From Nakaseomyces glabratus (Eukaryota; Ascomycota; Saccharomycetes; Saccharomycetales; Saccharomycetaceae): DNA of 64,000 bases. The position numbers and the translations under genes were made by a program. Each line of letters starts with the position of its first letter. Position 1 is the stretch's first letter. The notes beneath the pieces were generated by a model. The model saw nothing but the letters and a program-made list of their open reading frames with translations. It did not search any database and had not been told where the DNA came from. Location of the stretch: assembly GCF_010111755.1 (NCBI RefSeq), contig NC_088959.1, positions 1,078,526 to 1,142,525 of the forward strand. The letters run 5' to 3'. Of the stretch, positions 63,991-64,000 are shown one piece after another.

Positions 63991-64000
63991 GTATCTCTCT

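Overview
The window is a right-hand chromosome end of a yeast of the Nakaseomyces/Candida glabrata group, most likely Nakaseomyces glabratus itself. Three things point there. The last ~1.06 kb is a tandem array of the 16-bp telomere unit TCTGGGTGCTGTGGGG, known from C. glabrata, with the G-rich strand running 5'->3' to the end. Next to it is a GPI-anchored adhesin with a 138-bp 'SHITT' megasatellite, a C. glabrata hallmark. The rest is a compact, nearly intron-free set of Saccharomycetaceae orthologues. From memory (unchecked), C. glabrata MCA1 lies near the right end of chromosome I, which would fit.

Layout. (1) 0-20 kb: UTP8 (5' truncated), YGR127W, YGR126W, VSB1 (YGR125W), an asparagine synthetase, NOC4, tRNA-Ile(AAU), a PalC-like gene (YGR122W) and a Mep1/Mep3-type ammonium permease. 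This interleaves two S. cerevisiae sister regions (YGR121-128 and YPR138-145), as expected from differential gene loss after the whole-genome duplication. (2) 20-28 kb: MCM1, ARG3, UBS1, ARL1 and initiator tRNA-Met, assembled from several S. cerevisiae neighbourhoods. (3) 29-40.4 kb: PEX27, SLK19, LIP5, MCA1, BFR1 and MRM1, collinear with YOR193W-YOR201C except that TOA1 is absent. (4) 40.4-52.3 kb: almost 12 kb of AT-rich DNA with no convincing gene. (5) 52.3-59.5 kb: one 2385-codon adhesin transcribed toward the telomere. (6) 59.5-62.9 kb: subtelomeric DNA with three copies of an 18-bp motif and a TTAGGG cluster. (7) 62.9-64 kb: telomere array with an inner variant block and an outer canonical block.

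Shared themes. Nitrogen metabolism recurs: ammonium import (MEP), asparagine and arginine synthesis (ASN, ARG3), vacuolar basic amino acid storage (VSB1), an arginine-gene regulator (MCM1) and GATA-factor-like site clusters upstream of MEP and VSB1. Ribosome biogenesis is represented by UTP8 and NOC4, the latter with textbook RRPE/PAC elements. Five starts differ from, or cannot be read off, the longest open frame: MEP, MCM1, SLK19 and LIP5 start at an internal ATG, and UTP8 starts outside the window.

The most interesting material is at the end: the almost invariant megasatellite, the ordered telomere unit variants, and the repeated motif and TTAGGG cluster between adhesin and telomere. I found no clearly new enzymatic or defence-type system.
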